From: Pontivivens nitratireducens
Lineage (GTDB): Bacteria; Pseudomonadota; Alphaproteobacteria; Rhodobacterales; Rhodobacteraceae
Reading direction: 5' to 3'
NCBI RefSeq assembly: GCF_014235845.1
Contig: NZ_JACJUQ010000006.1
Span: 163,872-227,871 of the forward strand
Length of the DNA stretch: 64,000 nt
This document shows positions 27,513 through 35,685 of this stretch, one piece after another (position 1 is the stretch's first letter; every line of letters starts with the position of its first letter). The position numbers and the translations under genes were made by a program. The notes beneath the pieces are model-generated. The model was given only the letters and a program-made list of their open reading frames with translations. It did not search any database and was not told where the DNA came from.

Positions 27513-28619
27513 TCATGTCGCCACCGGGTTGGAGGCAGCCTTGTAGGCGCTCCAATCCTGAATGTCGGGATAGAACTGACGCCGCCATGCGCGCACACGC
27601 GGGTTCATTACCCTGCGAAACAGCGGTGGGCAGGTGGCCAGCACGGTCATCACCGGATAGCCGAAGGGCAGTTGCGGGGCTTCACTCTCATCTCGCGCCT
27701 GCAGGAGGGGAAAGCGGCGGTTGGGTTTGTAGTGATGATCGGAATGGCGCTGCAGGTTGATCAGGAACCAGTTCGACACACGGTGGTTGGAGTTCCACGA
27801 ATGATGCGGTTTGACATGCTCGTATTTTCCCTGCCCCAGATGACGACGGGTCAGACCATAATGCTCGATATAGTTCGTCGCCTCCAGATGTATGATCGCG
27901 ACGATGACCTGTACGCAGAACAGCCCGATGCCGACCCACCCCCCGATTGCGAACGCCAGCAGCAGAAATGCCAGACTGGCGGCGGCGTAGCGATACATTG
28001 GGTTGCGGAGGTGATGCGCGGGCAGGCCCCTGCGCGCCAACATTGCCCCCTCCGCCCGCCAGGCGCTGATGACCTGCTGATACAGTACGCGGGAAAAAAA
28101 GCGGTGGAACCCCTCGTTATAGCGGGCCGTCACCGGATCGCGCGGTGTGGCGACGTAGCGGTGGTGGATCAGAATGTGCTCGGATCTGAAATGACCGTAG
28201 AGCACCATGGTCAGCAGAAACTCACCCATGCGCGGTTCCCAGCGGGTGCGCTGGTGGATCAGTTCATGCGCGAAATTGATGCCGATGGCCCCGGTCGCAA
28301 TGCCGGTCACGACCATCAGTCCGATGGATTCGGCAGTGGACAGCGTGCCGTGCACCCCCCACCACAGCGCACCGAAGACCAGGACGAATTGCATCGGGGG
28401 CCAGACCCACGTGACCATCTTGTGCCAGAACAGGTGTCGCTCATGCACCGTCGGGTCGGCATTCGTGGTGTCCATCTCCAGCACGCTGTCCAGAACGGTG
28501 ATCAGCCCCAAAGTGTAGAGAGTGACAGCCGCCAGCCACCATCCGCCCAGCCAACCGGCCAGCGCGATCAGCGGGAAGAGCGATAGCGACAGCCAGAATT
28601 GCAATGCGGGCGCGGGCAT
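27513..28619 (-). CDS. alkB: Alkane 1-monooxygenase (AlkB), membrane di-iron
   Basis: An integral membrane hydroxylase of 368 residues that oxidises medium-chain alkanes to 1-alkanols. All histidine boxes are present: HELIH (118-122), EHILIHHR (147-154), NYIEHYG (249-255) and LQRHSDHHY (289-297). About six hydrophobic segments surround them. The start at 28619 has GGAGGACC upstream; a longer frame reaches 28718. No rubredoxin or rubredoxin reductase is adjacent, so electrons must come from elsewhere. The MFS gene upstream (96-base gap) may be cotranscribed. Confidence 0.93.
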   Translation of the reverse strand: MPAPALQFWLSLSLFPLIALAGWLGGWWLAAVTLYTLGLITVLDSVLEMDTTNADPTVHERHLFWHKMVTWVWPPMQFVLVFGALWWGVHGTLSTAESIGLMVVTGIATGAIGINFAHELIHQRTRWEPRMGEFLLTMVLYGHFRSEHILIHHRYVATPRDPVTARYNEGFHRFFSRVLYQQVISAWRAEGAMLARRGLPAHHLRNPMYRYAAASLAFLLLAFAIGGWVGIGLFCVQVIVAIIHLEATNYIEHYGLTRRHLGQGKYEHVKPHHSWNSNHRVSNWFLINLQRHSDHHYKPNRRFPLLQARDESEAPQLPFGYPVMTVLATCPPLFRRVMNPRVRAWRRQFYPDIQDWSAYKAASNPVAT

Positions 28620-28714
28620 CGTGGGGTCCTCCGGTCTTTGGTCGAGTGTGCGGTGCATGGCCAGGTCCGGCAAGTCGCGACGCTGCCGGACGGGGCGAAA
28701 TGACGCGGGGAATT

Positions 28715-29917
28715 TCACCGCGCTTCCAGCGGTAAGCGTCGTGCCGCGATGCCCAGCGCCAGCAGGGCGACGAGTCCGACCACCACATAGGCCACCAGAA
28801 TTTGCCGGATATCCGTATGGCTCATCGTGTCGGCATCGTCGGCCAGGCCGGATGCCAGAAACAGTGAGCCCGCGAACAGCAACCGCCCGACCAGGCTTTG
28901 CAATGACAGATAGGTCGCCCGGGTCGCATCGCCGAGCAGCGGTTGGATACGCGCCAGAATGAACGGCCGCGACAGGCTGTCAGGCACCATACGCAGCAGC
29001 AGGAACGCGATCGCGATGGCCGAACCGGTCGCCGCCAGCACCCCCGCCAGCCCGATCTGCATCGCGAAGGCCAGCAGCAGGATCGTCGCCAGCCCGATGC
29101 GGCGGCGCAGGCGCAATGCGATCAATGAGGCTGCAACGGACACCAGCATCATGACGGAAGATACTGCGCCGCTGACCACCGGCGCCTCGGCTGCAAGGCC
29201 GGCGCGGTCCAAAGCCTCCAATATGAACGGCTGGCCGAAAACGAAGGGCAGGTGGCTGTAGCCGTACATCAGCACGCTCAGCACGAACAGCCAGATCAGG
29301 ACCGGATGCACCAGCGCGGCGCGCAACGAGGCACTGCGCAGAACCTCCGGACCGGAGGGGAGCCTGCGCGACGGCTCCACCAATCGCAGGCAGAGCGCAA
29401 ACATCGCCAGAAAGGCCAGACCCGCTGCCAGAAATGGCAGGGCGGGCCACCAAAGGCTCATCATGCCGCCGGTCACGGCGGACAGGGCGAGCGCGGTGAA
29501 GGTGAACCGCCATGCGCGAAGCTCCTGCGCCTCGACCTCCGCCGCGCGCCCCTGCGCGACAAGGCTTTCGTAAAGCAGTGCTGTATCGGTGCCCGATGCA
29601 AACGCCGCCGATGCGCCGAAGAACATTTGCGCCACCGCGAAGGCGGCAAAGCTGTCGCCCGTCACCAGCAACAGGCAGGCGATCAGTCCTGAAAGGGCTG
29701 AGACGAGCAGCGTGATCCGCCGCCCCAGCCGGTCGGACAGGTAGCCTGACGGCACCTCCAGCACCGTGGTTCCGATATCGTAGATCGCATAGAGGACGAT
29801 GGCATCGGCTGCCGACAGCTCCGTCTGGAAAAACAGGAACCAGACCGCTTGCCAGAAGATCAGGTTCTGGCAGAACTTGATCCATGGGTAGAGGGTGATG
29901 TTGCGTGCGACGGACAT
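28715..29917 (-). CDS. MFS transporter
   Basis: A 400-residue major facilitator with twelve predicted helices. The cytoplasmic loop 2-3 motif appears as SGYLSDRLGRRITLL near residues 57-71. It starts with AGGAGGATTCCC before the ATG at 29917, a strong ribosome site. Substrate unknown. It lies between mutY and alkB; an export or uptake role in hydrocarbon metabolism is only a possibility from position. Confidence 0.88.
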   Translation of the reverse strand: MSVARNITLYPWIKFCQNLIFWQAVWFLFFQTELSAADAIVLYAIYDIGTTVLEVPSGYLSDRLGRRITLLVSALSGLIACLLLVTGDSFAAFAVAQMFFGASAAFASGTDTALLYESLVAQGRAAEVEAQELRAWRFTFTALALSAVTGGMMSLWWPALPFLAAGLAFLAMFALCLRLVEPSRRLPSGPEVLRSASLRAALVHPVLIWLFVLSVLMYGYSHLPFVFGQPFILEALDRAGLAAEAPVVSGAVSSVMMLVSVAASLIALRLRRRIGLATILLLAFAMQIGLAGVLAATGSAIAIAFLLLRMVPDSLSRPFILARIQPLLGDATRATYLSLQSLVGRLLFAGSLFLASGLADDADTMSHTDIRQILVAYVVVGLVALLALGIAARRLPLEAR

Positions 29918-29995
29918 GGGAATCCTCCTGCCGGTCAGCCTAGGGGCAGAATGCCGTGCAGGCGACGATTATCATGGGTGCTGCGCAGGTCCGGT

Positions 29996-31030
29996 TCACC
30001 GGTGGCTCCGCGCCAGCCGCAGCGCCTTGGCAAATACAGTCGGCAGATCGTCGGGGTTTGCAGCTTCGACCCACAGGCCGCGATCGGGCGTGGCGGTGGA
30101 GGTTGCGACCGCGACGGTCAGGATCAGGTGAAAATGGGTGAAGGTGTGGCGCACCTCACCCACGATCTGCCAGTTCGCTGCGAGCGGCGGCGCAGGTTGT
30201 GGATCGTCGGAAAAATCGGTGGAGGGCAGCGCAAGCATTCCGCCCAGCAGACCCTTGGGTGGGCGCGTCTCCAACAACTCCGCGCCGTCGGGGCGGCGGG
30301 CGAAATAGGCGGTGCCGTGGCGGACGGGCTTGGCCTTTTTCGGTCTTTTGCGCGGCAATTCGGTGGCGATGCCGGCCAGACGCCCCTCGCATTCGGACAT
30401 CCATGGGCAGATGCCGCAGGCCGGGTTGCGTGGGGTGCAGATGGTCGCGCCCAGATCCATCACCGCCTGCGCGTAATCGCCGGGGCGGACTTGCGGCGTA
30501 TGGGACGCCGCCAGCGCGCGCAGGGTCTGCTTGCTGTCGGGCAAGGGCTCCACCACGGCGTGGCGTCGGGCCATCACACGCTCCACATTTCCGTCCAGCA
30601 CCACCGCAGGGCGGTCGAAGGCAATGGCCGCGATGGCGGCGGCGGTGTAGGGGCCGATACCGGGCAGGGTCAGCAATTCCGCCTCCGTATCGGGGAAACG
30701 ACCGTCGCGCGCCGTGACTTCGCGGGCGCATTTGAGCAGGTTGCGTGCCCGCGCATAGTACCCAAGACCCGCCCACGCGGCCATTACGTCCTCATCCGGG
30801 GCGGCGGCCAGATCGGCGACGGTGGGCCAACGGGTGGTGAACTTGATGAAGTAATCGCGCACGGCGGCAACCGTGGTTTGTTGCAGCATCACCTCGGACA
30901 GCCAGACGAAATAGGGATCGGCCCGGCGGTTCGTGCTCCCGCCGGCCATGGGATCAGTCACCGGAGGCACGCGCCACGGCATCGCGCGGGCATTGGCGTC
31001 GTACCAGTCAAGCAGAGTCTGCGCGTCCAT
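29996..31030 (-). CDS. mutY: A/G-specific adenine glycosylase
   Basis: Removes adenine opposite 8-oxoguanine. The protein has 344 residues from ATG 31030 (MDAQTLLDWYDANARAMPWR). The catalytic glutamate is Glu46 in WLSEVMLQQT, the catalytic aspartate is Asp146 in VLDGNVERV, and the helix-hairpin-helix is LPGIGPYTA near 122-130. Cluster ligands read CTPRNPACGICPWMSEC, the full C-x6-C-x2-C-x5-C set. The C-terminal NUDIX-like domain (about 235-344) recognises 8-oxoG. It is divergent from the DciA-like gene with only 55 bases between start codons. Confidence 0.95.
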   Translation of the reverse strand: MDAQTLLDWYDANARAMPWRVPPVTDPMAGGSTNRRADPYFVWLSEVMLQQTTVAAVRDYFIKFTTRWPTVADLAAAPDEDVMAAWAGLGYYARARNLLKCAREVTARDGRFPDTEAELLTLPGIGPYTAAAIAAIAFDRPAVVLDGNVERVMARRHAVVEPLPDSKQTLRALAASHTPQVRPGDYAQAVMDLGATICTPRNPACGICPWMSECEGRLAGIATELPRKRPKKAKPVRHGTAYFARRPDGAELLETRPPKGLLGGMLALPSTDFSDDPQPAPPLAANWQIVGEVRHTFTHFHLILTVAVATSTATPDRGLWVEAANPDDLPTVFAKALRLARSHR

Positions 31031-31085
31031 GTTTTCCTCGACCACGGGGGATGTTATCGTGCCCGTCGTAACGGGGGACAGGAAC

Positions 31086-31616
31086 GTGCGCAAACCGGGC
31101 AAGCCGTCGCAGCCGCGACGCAGCTGGAAATTCACGCAGGCGGGCAGCCTGATCGCGCCGCAATTGCGCAAGGCCTCGGAAAAGCGGGGATTTGCGCATA
31201 CGCGGCTGTTGACCGATTGGGATGAGATCGTCGGCCCGCAGATCTCGGCACTCGCCCGGCCGGTCAAGGTCGGCTACGCCCGTCAGGGATTCGGTGCGAC
31301 GCTGACGGTTCTGGTCAGTGGCGCCGCCGCCCCGCAGGTGCAGATGATGGCACCTCAGATCCTGGAACGGGTCAACGCCTGCTATGGCTACGCGGCGATC
31401 AGCAGGATCAGCCTGACGCAATCGGCACCCGGTGCCCAGATTCCAAACATGGCGCAGGGCTTCGCGGAGGGGCAGGCTAGCTACAATCCGACTGCGCCCC
31501 GCCTGCCGGAGGAGCGGATCGAGGCCCTGCGATCAGACCTTCGTGAGGTTGGCGATGACAGCTTGCGTGAGGCTCTGATGTCCTTAGGTAAAAACATCGA
31601 GAGCAAGTCGCTCTAA
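31086..31616 (+). CDS. DUF721/DciA family protein
   Basis: A 176-residue DUF721 protein. DciA proteins load the replicative helicase DnaB in most bacteria that lack DnaC. I choose GTG 31086 (ACGGGGGACAGG upstream), because longer in-frame starts run into the divergent mutY gene. The KH-like DUF721 domain spans about residues 20-110 (GFAHTRLLTDWDEIVGPQISALARPVKV, then LTVLVSGAAAPQVQMMAPQILERVN). The C-terminal tail is charged and probably flexible. The gene context with a DsbA-like thioredoxin protein is one I recall from other Rhodobacterales. Confidence 0.8.
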   Translation: MRKPGKPSQPRRSWKFTQAGSLIAPQLRKASEKRGFAHTRLLTDWDEIVGPQISALARPVKVGYARQGFGATLTVLVSGAAAPQVQMMAPQILERVNACYGYAAISRISLTQSAPGAQIPNMAQGFAEGQASYNPTAPRLPEERIEALRSDLREVGDDSLREALMSLGKNIESKSL

Positions 31617-31645
31617 CGCGAACGTATAATGGGGGAATACCCGAC

Positions 31646-32290
31646 ATGACGACGATCTTCACACGCCGCACGGCGATCGCGACCGGGGCGGCCTCCGGGC
31701 TGATGCTGAGCGGACTGCCCGTCTGGGCGCAGGACGCTGCCACGGGTCAGGCCGAGGCGACCGGCCCGGATACCCGCGCCTATGTCATGGGCGACGCCGA
31801 CGCGCCGGTGCACGTGATCGAATACGCTTCGCTGACCTGCTCGCACTGTGCCCGGTTCCATTCAGACGTGCTGCCGCAACTGCGTGAGGATTACATCGAG
31901 ACCGGCAAGGTCAAGTTGGAGTTCCGCGAAGTCTATTTCGACCGTCTGGGCCTGTGGGGCGGTATGCTGGCGCGCTGCGGCGGCGGAATGCGCTATTTCG
32001 GCATTGTCGGATTGCTGCTGGAGCGGCAGGCGGACTGGACCCGCGTTTCCTCGGGCGAGGAAGCGATCGCGGCGATGCGGCGCATCGGGCTGGAGGCGGG
32101 TCTGACCGACGCGCAGATGGACGAATGCCTGCAGGATTCCGCGCTGGCCGAGGCGCTGGTCGCGAAATATCAGGAGCATACCGAGGAATATCCGATCACC
32201 GGCACGCCGTCCTTCGTCATCGACGGGGAACTGAACTCGAACATGAGCTATTCGGATCTGTCGGCCAAGCTGGACGCGGCGCTGGGCTGA
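31646..32290 (+). CDS. DsbA-like periplasmic thioredoxin-fold protein
   Basis: A 214-residue exported disulfide oxidoreductase. The N-terminus TRRTAIATGAASGLMLSGLPVWAQ looks like a twin-arginine signal, an unusual route for a DsbA-like protein. The active site is CSHC at Cys65-Cys68 in EYASLTCSHCARFH, followed by an inserted helical domain and the cis-Pro segment ITGTPSFVIDGE. It may introduce or isomerise disulfides in secreted proteins. It follows the DciA-like gene at 30 bases; a hairpin with T residues follows the stop. Confidence 0.9.
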   Translation: MTTIFTRRTAIATGAASGLMLSGLPVWAQDAATGQAEATGPDTRAYVMGDADAPVHVIEYASLTCSHCARFHSDVLPQLREDYIETGKVKLEFREVYFDRLGLWGGMLARCGGGMRYFGIVGLLLERQADWTRVSSGEEAIAAMRRIGLEAGLTDAQMDECLQDSALAEALVAKYQEHTEEYPITGTPSFVIDGELNSNMSYSDLSAKLDAALG

Positions 32291-32316
32291 TCCCACGCCG
32301 GGCGAGCGGAATAGAG

Positions 32317-32350
32317 GGGGGCAGTGCCGGATGGCGCCGCCCCCTTTCAT
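32317..32350 (+). terminator. Terminator-like hairpin after the DsbA-like gene
   Basis: GGGGGC (32317-32322) pairs with GCCCCC (32339-32344), followed by TTTCATTTG. The loop is 16 bases and can pair further internally. The rest of the gap to 32534 holds two weak inverted repeats: CCAGT/ACTGG at 32387-32415 and CGCTCC/GGAGCG at 32465-32486. Confidence 0.55.
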
Positions 32351-32534
32351 TTGTAAAGGGCGGTGCCGACGCCAGGGTCTGCCATGCCAGTGGATATGTT
32401 CACCGAATATACTGGCGGTCCGAACAATTGGCGAAGGCCCCTTCCAGCTTACCCTTTATCGCGACGCTCCGTAGATATCGGGAGCGACGTGCCAAGCGCA
32501 TGAAGCCAAACCGCATGAGAGATGTGTCAGGCGA

Positions 32535-33476
32535 TCAGGCGTTGCTGGCATAAAGGCATAGCATCTCCAACGCGATGGTCGCACCGGCCAGGGCGGTGAT
32601 CTCCCCCACATCATAGGCGGGGGAAACCTCGACCACGTCGCAGCCGACCATGTTCAAACCGTGCAGACCGCGCAGGATGCTCATCGCCTTGTGCGTGGAC
32701 AGCCCGCCGATGACCGGGGTGCCGGTGCCCGGCGCGCAGGACGGGTCCAGCGCGTCGATGTCGAAGGTGACATAGCAGGGCGCATCGCCCACACGCGCCC
32801 GTATCGCGGCGATGGTGTCCGCCGTCGGGGTGTCGTTGACGGTGAGGGCGTCGCGCACCTCGATCCCCATCGGGTCGTCATTGGTGGTGCGGATGCCGAC
32901 CTGAATGGACTTCGCCGGGTCGATCAACCCCTGTTCCACGGCGTGATAGAACATCGTGCCGTGATCAATGCGGGTGCCGTCGTCCTTCCACGTGTCGGTA
33001 TGCGCGTCGAACTGGATCAGAGCCAGCGGCCCGTGCTTCGCGACATGCGCCTTCAGCGACGGATAGGTGGTGAAGTGATCGCCGCCGATCAGCAGGGTTT
33101 TCGCGCCCTGTGCGTGGATATGCGCAATCGCCGCCTCGATCATGGCGGGCGTCTGTTCGGGATGGCCATGCTCGATGTGAATGTCGCCCCAGTCGCCGAC
33201 CGCCAGGCGCTGGAACGGGTCGAAACTGGACGGCCACGCCCGCGCCCAGGCCAGGTTCGTGGAGGCGGTGCGCACCGCGCGCGGGCCGAAGCGGCTGCCG
33301 GGCCGGTTCGTGACCGATGTGTCGAAGGGCACCCCGACCACCGCGACATCCACCCCGGTCAGCTCGCGTACATATTTGCGCCGGCAAAAGCTGGTGGCCC
33401 CGGAAAAGAACATCTCGTCATGGGTTTCCGCCTTCAGATCGGTGGCGGTAAAGGCGTAGTCCTTGCGGTGGTCCAT
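32535..33476 (-). CDS. Agmatinase/ureohydrolase family enzyme
   Basis: A dinuclear-manganese ureohydrolase of 313 residues that would release urea from agmatine or a related guanidino compound. Metal ligands are visible: His134 in GGDHF, Asp157-His159-Asp161 in FDAHTD, and DIDALDPS near 240. I chose ATG 33476 (MDHRKDYAFT), with GGGAGAGA upstream. SpeB is the usual name, but guanidinobutyrase and guanidinopropionase share these motifs. It is divergent from a GntR regulator, which may control it. Confidence 0.87.
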   Translation of the reverse strand: MDHRKDYAFTATDLKAETHDEMFFSGATSFCRRKYVRELTGVDVAVVGVPFDTSVTNRPGSRFGPRAVRTASTNLAWARAWPSSFDPFQRLAVGDWGDIHIEHGHPEQTPAMIEAAIAHIHAQGAKTLLIGGDHFTTYPSLKAHVAKHGPLALIQFDAHTDTWKDDGTRIDHGTMFYHAVEQGLIDPAKSIQVGIRTTNDDPMGIEVRDALTVNDTPTADTIAAIRARVGDAPCYVTFDIDALDPSCAPGTGTPVIGGLSTHKAMSILRGLHGLNMVGCDVVEVSPAYDVGEITALAGATIALEMLCLYASNA

Positions 33477-33518
33477 GAAATCTCTCCCGGTGAGGTTTGC
33501 GTGCACAGTTGCACCTGC

Positions 33519-33532
33519 ACTGCATATGCTGT
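33519..33532. promoter_or_regulatory. Candidate operator between ureohydrolase and GntR genes
   Basis: ACTGCATATGCTGT is a near-palindrome centred on GCATATGC (33522-33529) in the divergent spacer. It could bind the FadR-type regulator encoded next door, but no experimental consensus is known to me for this protein. Confidence 0.3.
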
Positions 33533-33541
33533 CCAGACGTG

Positions 33542-33623
33542 CTTTCACTTTCTGAAAATATCCCCGCCGGAGGCATCCTGCCGTCAGCGGGCCTGCGGCG
33601 CGGATATTTGGGGAAAGTGAAAG
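33542..33623. repeat. 37-base dispersed element, copy 2, with inverted partner arm
   Basis: A full copy spans 33542-33578, and an inverted partial copy (GGATATTTGGGGAAAGTGAAAG) lies at 33602-33623. Together they form a large inverted repeat: TTTCACTTTC with AAATATCC on the left, and their complements on the right, around a GC-rich loop. This is the only place in the window where two copies face each other. Confidence 0.75.
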
Positions 33624-33666
33624 GCAGCAACTTGACGCCCCGGCGCGGTGGGCGGATCATTCCGGC

Positions 33667-34314
33667 ATGAACATCACGCAAAGCATCGACGGCCCCGGTC
33701 CCGCGCATGAGCGGGTCTATCGACGGTTGCGAAACCGTATCCTGCACGGTGAGATCGAGCCGGGGCAAAGCCTGACCCTGCGCGGTATGGCGGAGGAGAT
33801 GGATGTCAGCATCACCCCCGTGCGTGAGGCCCTGCGCCGTCTGGCGGCGGAGGGGGCGGTGACGCTGTCGAAATCGGGCCGAATCTCCACCCCCGCTCTG
33901 ACGAACGAGCGGATCGAGGAGTTGGCCGCCATCCGTGCCTTGTTGGAGCCGGAACTGGCGGCGCGTGCCTTGCCCCGCGCGCATATGGCGCTGATCGACC
34001 GGTTGCAGTCCATCAACGGTGAGATTCAGCGTCTGGTCAGTGAGGGCGCGCGCAACGGCTATGTGCGCGCGAACATGGAGTTTCATCGGACGTTGTATCT
34101 GCGCGCGCAGGCCCCCGCGATGCTGGCCTTGACGGAGACGATCTGGCTGCAGTCTGGCCCCACCCTGCGCGCGATGTATGCGCGCCAACAACAAACCCGC
34201 GCCGTGGATCATCACATGAAGATCATCGCGGCGTTGAAGGCGGGCGACGAACCGGGCCTGCGGTTGGCGATCCGCGCCGATGTGACCGGCGGATTGCGGA
34301 TGCTGGTCAGTTGA
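33667..34314 (+). CDS. GntR family regulator, FadR/FCD subgroup
   Basis: A 215-residue repressor-type protein. The winged helix-turn-helix (about 15-75) reads VYRRLRNRILHGEIEPGQSLTLRGMAEEMDVSITPVREALRRLAAEGAV, and the all-helical FCD effector domain follows from about 80. It includes FHRTLYLRA and the DHHMKIIAALKAGD segment that carries metal-binding His in many members. The ligand is probably a small carboxylate or amino-acid derivative. The stop overlaps the TTG start of the extensin-like gene, so it may head the extensin-lut operon while also facing the ureohydrolase gene. Confidence 0.9.
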   Translation: MNITQSIDGPGPAHERVYRRLRNRILHGEIEPGQSLTLRGMAEEMDVSITPVREALRRLAAEGAVTLSKSGRISTPALTNERIEELAAIRALLEPELAARALPRAHMALIDRLQSINGEIQRLVSEGARNGYVRANMEFHRTLYLRAQAPAMLALTETIWLQSGPTLRAMYARQQQTRAVDHHMKIIAALKAGDEPGLRLAIRADVTGGLRMLVS

Positions 34315-34904
34315 GGCGCCTCATCTGTGTCGTGATGCTGGCCCTGACCGCGTGTGGCAGCGGCGACAAGCGCCGTGCTGGCGCGGTGGATGGCGCGCTG
34401 TGCGGCGATCCGCGGCTGCAGGGCGAAGCGCTGCCCCCGGTGATCGACGGCGGGGCCTGTGCGATCGCGGCCGCCGTCCGGGTCTCGGCCATAGGCACCG
34501 TCGCCATCGGGGGCGCTCCGGTGATGGACTGTCGGACGGCGCTGGCCTTTGCCGACTGGACGGCAGGCGGGCTGTCGCGTGCTGCCCGCAAGGGCGGGCG
34601 TAAGGTTTCGCGCGTTGACACGGTGGCCAGCTATGCCTGTCGCAACCGCTACGGGCGGGCAGGCGGGCGGATCAGCAACCATGCGCTGGGCCGCGCGGTG
34701 GACGTGTCTGCGGTGGGCTTCACCGATGGCAGTCGTTTGAGCGTTCTGCACGATTGGACCGATACCACCATCTTGCAGGAGGCGGCGGGGCACGCCTGCG
34801 GGCCGTTCGACACCGTACTGGGCCCCAATTACAACGCGGCGCATCGCGATCACCTGCATCTGGATGTCACCGACGAATATGGCGGCGCTACGTTTTGCCG
34901 TTAG
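34311..34904 (+). CDS. Extensin-like family lipoprotein
   Basis: A 197-residue lipoprotein of the bacterial extensin-like C-terminal domain family. It starts with TTG at 34311 overlapping the GntR stop (TTGA), giving a lipobox MLALTAC with Cys15 or so as the lipidation site. The domain includes the conserved HALGRAVDVSAVGFTDG and the late NAAHRDHLHLDV, which look like zinc ligands of a D-Ala-D-Ala-peptidase-like fold. Peptidoglycan processing is a plausible but unproven role. An ATG at 34335 would lose most of the signal. Confidence 0.82.
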   Translation: MRRLICVVMLALTACGSGDKRRAGAVDGALCGDPRLQGEALPPVIDGGACAIAAAVRVSAIGTVAIGGAPVMDCRTALAFADWTAGGLSRAARKGGRKVSRVDTVASYACRNRYGRAGGRISNHALGRAVDVSAVGFTDGSRLSVLHDWTDTTILQEAAGHACGPFDTVLGPNYNAAHRDHLHLDVTDEYGGATFCR

Positions 34905-34941
34905 CCCGTGCTACAAGAGTCTGATCAATTCGGAGAGTTTC

Positions 34942-35685
34942 ATGCCCCGCGTCGCCCTGTTCGTCACCTGCCTCGTCGATATGTTCCGGCCTTCTGTCGG
35001 GTTCGCCACCGTAAAGTTGCTGGAGGATGCCGGGTGCACGGTTGAGGTGCCTGAGGCGCAGACCTGTTGCGGACAGCCTGCCTACAATTCCGGCGACCGG
35101 GCGACGGCGGCACAGATCGCGCAGCAGGTGATCGTAGCGTTTGAGAGCTATGATTACGTCGTGGCACCGTCGGGCTCGTGCGCGGGCACCATCGTCAAGG
35201 ATTATCCCGATCTGGTGCAGGGGGCATGGGTGCCACGTGCGCAGGCGCTGGCGGCGAAAACGCATGAGATCACATCCTTCCTCGTGGACGTGCTGGGCGT
35301 GGAAAGCGTAACCGCCGACATGCCGCGTCTGGCGACTTATCACGACAGTTGTTCCGGCCTGCGCACCCTTGGCGTGCGGGACCAGCCGCGCAAGTTACTC
35401 GCCTCGACCGGGGTCACCGTGCGCGAGATGGATGAGGCGGAGGTCTGCTGCGGCTTTGGCGGCACCTTCTGCGTGAAATATCCCGACATCTCGGCCAGCA
35501 TGGTCGCGGACAAGGTGCGCCATGCCACCGATACGGGGGCGGAACTGTTGCTGGCCGGCGATCTGGGGTGCCTGATGAACATGGCCGGCAAGGCCAGTCG
35601 TGAGGGGCGCGGCATCGAGGTGCGGCACGTGGTCGAGGTTCTGGCCGGAATGACCGACACCCCCGCCATCGGAGAGCCGAAATGA
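34942..35685 (+). CDS. lutA: Lactate utilisation Fe-S protein LutA
   Basis: A 247-residue member of the CCG-domain family, first subunit of the LutABC L-lactate dehydrogenase complex. Two cysteine-rich CCG units occur: EAQTCCGQPAYNSG near residues 39-52 and AEVCCGFGGTFC near 170. Start 34942 is supported by CGGAGAG; a longer frame overlaps the extensin-like gene. The stop overlaps the lutB start as ATGA. Cytoplasmic, feeding electrons to the quinone pool through the complex. Confidence 0.93.
   Translation: MPRVALFVTCLVDMFRPSVGFATVKLLEDAGCTVEVPEAQTCCGQPAYNSGDRATAAQIAQQVIVAFESYDYVVAPSGSCAGTIVKDYPDLVQGAWVPRAQALAAKTHEITSFLVDVLGVESVTADMPRLATYHDSCSGLRTLGVRDQPRKLLASTGVTVREMDEAEVCCGFGGTFCVKYPDISASMVADKVRHATDTGAELLLAGDLGCLMNMAGKASREGRGIEVRHVVEVLAGMTDTPAIGEPK

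Noticed and set aside
27513..28619. AlkB as the DNA-repair dioxygenase
   Set aside because: The protein has membrane segments and the four alkane-hydroxylase histidine boxes, not the HxD-x-H dioxygenase site.
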